Source: Streptomyces aureocirculatus (GTDB lineage: Bacteria > Actinomycetota > Actinomycetes > Streptomycetales > Streptomycetaceae). Taken from it: a stretch of 64,000 bases of DNA. The notes below the pieces were generated by a model. It worked only from the letters and a program-made list of their open reading frames with translations. It was not told where the DNA came from and searched no databases. The stretch is taken from assembly GCF_000720475.1 (NCBI RefSeq), contig NZ_JOAP01000032.1, forward strand, positions 1 through 64,000. The letters run 5' to 3'. Below are positions 63,401-64,000 of this stretch, piece by piece. A program made the position numbers and the translations under genes. Position 1 is the first letter of the stretch; every line of letters begins with the position of its first letter.

Positions 63401-64000
63401 ACGGCACCGCCGCCACCGTCACCGTCACGCTGACGGCCGAGGACACCGACGCCCTGCTTCGCCAGGTCCCCGACGTCTACCGCACCCAGGTCAACGACGT
63501 ACTGCTCAGCGCCTTCACCCGCACCCTCGGCCGCTGGTGCGCCCACGACACCGTGCTCATCGGCGTGGAGGGGCACGGCCGCGAGGACCTCTTCGACGGG
63601 CCGGGCGCCGTCGGTGACCAGACGGGTGCGGGCGACCCCGGTGACGTCGACCTGTCGCGGACCGTCGGCTGGTTCACCGCCGAGTACCCGCTCACCCTGA
63701 GCGTCGATCCGGACGCGGGATGGCGCGACACCCTGCGCTCCGTCAAGGAACAGCTCCGCGCGGTCCCGCACCACGGCCTCAGCCACGGTGCCCTGCGCCG
63801 ACTCCTTCCGGACAGCCCCCTCGCCGACGCCCCCACACCGCAGGTCGGCTTCAACTACCACGGGCAGTGGGACGCGGGCAGCGGCACGGGCGACAGCGAG
63901 GGGGGTCTGTACGGTGGCGTGCTCCCGGCGGCCGGACGCGACACCGACCCCGACGAACCACGCCCCTACCTCCTCGACCTGACCGGCGTCGTCCAGGACG
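51448..64000 (+). CDS. Non-ribosomal peptide synthetase B, modules 6-8 (runs off the edge)
   Basis: At least 4184 residues, one continuous frame, no stop in the window. Order with approximate residues: a short N-terminal docking-like helix (1-45, [15 protein letters not shown]), C6 52-538 (HHIVTDG, LCL), A6 555-1050, T6 1095, E6 1150-1610 ([10 protein letters not shown]), C7 1620-2068 (HHLILDG, DCL), A7 2080-2628, T7 2668, C8 2730-3171 (HHIVTDG, LCL), A8 3190-3670, T8 3715, E8 from 3770. A7 pocket residues D-F-W-N-V-G-M-V-H indicate Thr. A6 (D-T-E-D-M-G-F-V-D) and A8 (D-T-E-N-L-G-M-V-D) have acidic pocket residues suggesting basic or polar substrates. AAGGA precedes the ATG at 51448. Whether a thioesterase follows E8 lies outside the window. 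Confidence 0.93.
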   Translation, partial: MTSSKRDRTDALPQDLKEALRRRLAGRAGAPGAAGRDGAPDAARRGIPRADRTRPLPLSFAQQRLWFLDRLSPGDAGYNSAVALRLTGPLDRAALSRAIDTLVARHEALRTTFEESEGRPTQIVRPAGPVALPVRDLAVADGGAPVAAAAPAGGGAPVAPAAPAGGGAPVAPAASAARNGHAPSASGADGGAVLDAALLQEYNRPFDLDADELLRALLLRESDTSHVLMLTAHHIVTDGWSMGVLLEELCTAYDAFARGAEPDLPPVATQYPDFAVWQREQLSGARLERQIAYWKKQLTGSVPPALPLDRPRGGEGPGAGAIHHFTVPADITARLRALATGQHTTLFTSLVAACQTLLARWSGQDDITVGSLTPGRPRTDLERAVGFFAHTVVLRTPVEPGGTFRDLLTAAADTVNEAFAHGDTPFERLVDAVGAPREAGRNPLFDVMVLLHPDPPAAPALHGLTVAPVTVPRQAAAFDLSVEFAPEGDRLAGMLEYRTDLFDTATAERMADQLLRLLDAATTEPDRPLGVLPLLSPDEARRVTDEWNATARPVPTTTCPELFARRAARTPHATALVAGGERLDYATLDARATRLAQHLAARGAGPERLVALRLPRTADMVVAILAVWKSGAGYLPLDLALPEERVRFLLDDARPALVLDEQTLRALPDATAEPVTADVPGVLDPAGPPALRDPDPDTTAYVIYTSGSTGRPKGVAVSHRSAANLLAGHREGFVADAGGGPLRVALTASFSFDTSLEGVLLMADGHPLHLVDETTRLDAAALVEYVVEHRVDFLDLTPSYLRQLLPAGLLTDPRHHPRVLMLGGEAIGPGLWRELAAHRDVAAYNFYGPTECTVDALACRIDGDDRPLVGRPLPNVRAYVLDAGLRPVPPGVGGELYLAGEQLARGYAGRPGLTAARFLPDPYGPPGTRMYRTGDLARWTADGRLDYLGRADDQVKVRGHRIEPGEVEAALLDLPEITAAAVVAVPDAHGQPRLAAYLVPAADAARPQASELRAACRRVLPDHMVPSSFTLLDALPLTTSGKLDRRALPAPDLDAAPRERELVAPRTGDEQTLADIWSDVLGIARVGVTDNFFELGGDSILSIQAVSRARAAGLKLTSQDVFRHQTVADLAAAVSRRAAATPAPRRPRAEGPAPLTPVQEWFLTTHGALGHFSMSMLLDLPYDVDEQALERALTAITAQHAALRTRFVRDGDTWEQHPGTVPSSGPLARHDLSAAPDPTAARTKAADAARAALDPATGALLRAVLLLPTPGERPQLFLTAHHLAVDSVSWRILLPDLEQAYRQAAAGNPVRLEPVTAEFTDWAHHLSGLVRAGDFDDDLPYWTAEAAEPRTPLPVDRTATPLAGSVRTVRTRVDRVTTAALLRKVPGVYRTQVNDVLLSALGRALADWTGTERVTVALEGHGRENDTDDTVDVSRTVGWFTTQYPVTLTPAGPAAAPDWGATLKAVKERLRAVPRRGLSYEALARLGSPDPAARALRELPLPQVCFNYHGQWDTSGGQEFAPAADVPGRDMTADAPLDHLLDVAAVVADGELEIIWHYSEQTHDADTVRSLADGMVRALGAITEHCARPDAGGRTPSDFPLTRLDQAGVDRLVGDGRVVEDLLPLTSLQEGMLFHRLVGGPDDVYVDQADLLLEGVEDPEAFAAAWQGVTDRTPALRTSVVWEDVPVPLQVVHRSVRVPVTHLDWRELDEDERAERLDRFRAEDLERGIDLAAAPLMRLALIRLPAARLRLLWTSHHLILDGWSLAQVLTEVCEEYAARSTGSSPQPVLRRPFADYVRWLAEQDADAGRAHWSTALDGFATPTPLPLDRPLGEAHQARSAGLHKGGLSDTDSATLARTARQAGLTVNTVVQGAWALLLSRYSAEQDVVFGTTVSGRPDDLPGVESMVGMFINTVPTRVRVDSGATASAWLRELQEAQAESRRFAAVSLAELTSLSDVPSGTPLFHSMVAFENYPFDEARTAASGVRLADVTSRDATNYPLVLRAYQGERVGFDLAYDPDLFDDGTARAIADRLCLLLAAIAADPERPLRALPWTTAEERDAALAEAGATRHARPTDTLVDLFEAQAARTPDATAVTCGDDRLDYATLDARAGRLAHRLAEAGAGPEHYVALALPRSTDLVVAILAVLKSGAAYLPVDPGLPAERVAHLLGDAAPVALVTTTDAAVPAEGTGVPVLLLDDPAVHADLAQRPATPPDPDRRPLPESPAYAIYTSGSTGRPKGVVVPHANVVRLFTRTRHWFGFDEHDVWTLFHSYAFDFSVWELWGPLLRGGRLVVVPDDVARSPEDFLRLLADERVTVLNQTPSAFYPLARADAEHPELSARLALRTVVFGGEALDVDRLADWYTRHANGTDGTDGTVSAPRLVNMYGITETTVHVTYAPLDGATAHTGTASPIGTGIPDLRVHVLDGDLAPVPPGAIGEMYVAGDGLARGYLGRPGLTATRFLADPFGPSGSRMYRTGDRARRRADGTLEYLGRADQQVKIRGYRIEPGEIEAALHRHPGVSAATVGVYEDASGTRRLVAHVVGAGDGSGTEPEGAPGIEARGSGPGAVPDGSGVPAVTAPSAADLRAHLERLLPAHMVPAAYVPLAALPLTVNGKLDRRALPAPGPDGFATGADRIPPRTPAERAVAAAWADVLDTDAVGADDDFFALGGDSILAVRVTSRLRTAFGQDVSPRLLFTHPTLSALAAALGDPVADGAAGADVIPAADPGTVPPLSYAQQRLWFLDRFEPGSTEYTTLSVLRLRGSLDETALRTALDGLVARHEALRTTFAEDEGRARQVVHAPYTVELPLDVLPGADQDAQLDAVVGRAAATPFDLSTGPLLRARFARLADDEHVLVLAVHHIVTDGWSGAVLGRDLGELYTAALEQRTPELPALPVRYTDYAAWQRARTDVADEHLAHWREVLSGLEPLELPTDRPRPAVRTRDGALVTFRLPADLTERLRATARSADATLYMTLLTACQILLARWADQEDVAVGTVTAGRERPELDDLVGMFVNTLVLRARVRPDRSFHDLLTEARTTVLDAFSHQEVPFERLVDALEPERDTSRTPLFQVMVALHNLGAETPRMPGLDVEPVTPPVRNATFDLAFDFVEHDGGVTGHLEYNTGLFDTDTVERLAGRLTLLLEAAADDPREKAGALALMTAAERRQVVEEWQGDPLPAADTAFPVLFEAQSARTPHATALTARDTTIDYATLNDRANRLAHHLVTLGVGPEEVVAVQLPRTTDMFVALFAVLKAGGTLLCVDPDLPEERVTFLLTDAAPRTVLTPETLHEVPWALLPAHDPADADRLAPLRPDHGAYIIYTSGSTGRPKGVVVEHRHLVNLCHDHREGLVAPHTADGRRLKAALSASFSFDTSWEGPLLLALGQEVHLVDEDVRLDPEAFCAQVADSGLDLVNVTPSYLRELTAAGLLAPGRHHPRVLLVGGEAVGTDTWRELCAAKDLGVTAYNMYGPTECTVDAVYGRCAAQPARPVVGRPGRGLRAYVLDGALRPVPPGVPGELYLAGAQVARGYLGRPGLTAGRFLADPFGGPGERMYRTGDRARWDTDGLLEFLGRADEQVKIRGFRVEPGEVEAALLAAPDVADAAVTVREHAGRAMLVAYLVPAGEHPPAPDDLRVRLRRTLPDHMVPAVFVPLAKIPRTSSGKTDRRALPAPPAQPDSGTPYVAPRTGGEERLAAIWAEVLGVERVGARDDFFTLGGDSILSIQIVSRARQAGLALTTKDVFRHRTVAELALCAREAAPRTPATDTTAPTEAPLTPIQRWYLDGRAPGDPLRFTMTQRLELSPGTDLSALKEAADALVRHHAALRTRFRRTGDDGLRQEVLPEPPGGLLTRHDVTGLDDSGVEREVQRGADAAQASLEPAEGRVVRFLVFDRGPDRPAQLVITVHHLVMDGVSWRILLADLESAHRAATAGRTVTLPPVGTAYSQWATLLDRHTRSGGLDADLAYWTRPATPATLPAGRTGPNTHGTAATVTVTLTAEDTDALLRQVPDVYRTQVNDVLLSAFTRTLGRWCAHDTVLIGVEGHGREDLFDGPGAVGDQTGAGDPGDVDLSRTVGWFTAEYPLTLSVDPDAGWRDTLRSVKEQLRAVPHHGLSHGALRRLLPDSPLADAPTPQVGFNYHGQWDAGSGTGDSEGGLYGGVLPAAGRDTDPDEPRPYLLDLTGVVQD
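51865..51972. repeat. 36-bp coding minisatellite, three units, inside C domain 6
   Basis: Three in-frame 36-base units encode a 12-residue Ala/Pro/Gly repeat ([12 protein letters not shown]). They sit in a C-domain loop before the HHxxxDG motif and, with flanking Ala-rich sequence, expand it by about 50 residues. The position is independent of the minisatellite in adenylation domain 1. Confidence 0.85.

Overview
The window is high-GC DNA with the codon bias, gene families and regulators of a Streptomyces (or very close actinomycete). Supporting signs are near-universal G/C third positions, GTG/TTG starts, Scr1-type XRE regulators, SCO4225-like and DUF5937-like proteins, and rare TTA codons in biosynthetic genes. 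No rRNA, tRNA or CRISPR array was found.

Layout. 1-19 kb is a chromosomal-arm mosaic: a sigma-like membrane protein, a GlxA-type AraC regulator divergent from a saccharopine-dehydrogenase-like protein, a P450 overlapping a tiny Cys/His repeat ORF, an ATP-dependent DNA ligase, a Gly-tailed hypothetical, a HATPase/XRE/methyltransferase group, a second methyltransferase and a cupin that share an identically spaced upstream motif, a double-module histidine kinase with its response regulator, a sulfotransferase, and an ABC-F protein behind a leader peptide. 19-28.8 kb is an insertion and decay zone. It holds a 673-residue beta-propeller protein, an ArsR-like regulator and a small secreted protein, set among relics of at least three tyrosine-recombinase genes, an IS5-family transposase, a probable TnsA, a DinB protein and several ATP-dependent DNA ligases.

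28.8-64 kb is the left part of a non-ribosomal peptide synthetase (NRPS) cluster that runs off the right edge. A 1.3-kb leader region precedes a P450 (30050) and a 449-residue serine hydrolase (31349). The hydrolase has the SxxK/YxN/HxG residues and the two-domain size of a penicillin-binding-protein-type thioesterase, so it is a candidate trans-acting peptide cyclase. Both genes carry a TTA codon, suggesting bldA control. NRPS A (32812-51433) reads A-T / C-A-T-E / C-A-T-E / C-A-T-E / C-A-T. NRPS B (51448 to edge) reads C-A-T-E / C-A-T / C-A-T-E so far. Every E domain is followed by a D-type (DCL) C domain, and LCL C domains occur only after modules without E. This predicts x, D-x, D-Val, D-x, x, D-(basic?), Thr, D-x. 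No thioesterase domain is visible.

Two oddities dominate. Adenylation domain 1 of NRPS A is interrupted by an 18-bp, 27-copy coding minisatellite. The near-identical adenylation domains 4 and 5 each carry three deletions at the same places, five of which break the frame; this is more likely assembly collapse than gene death.
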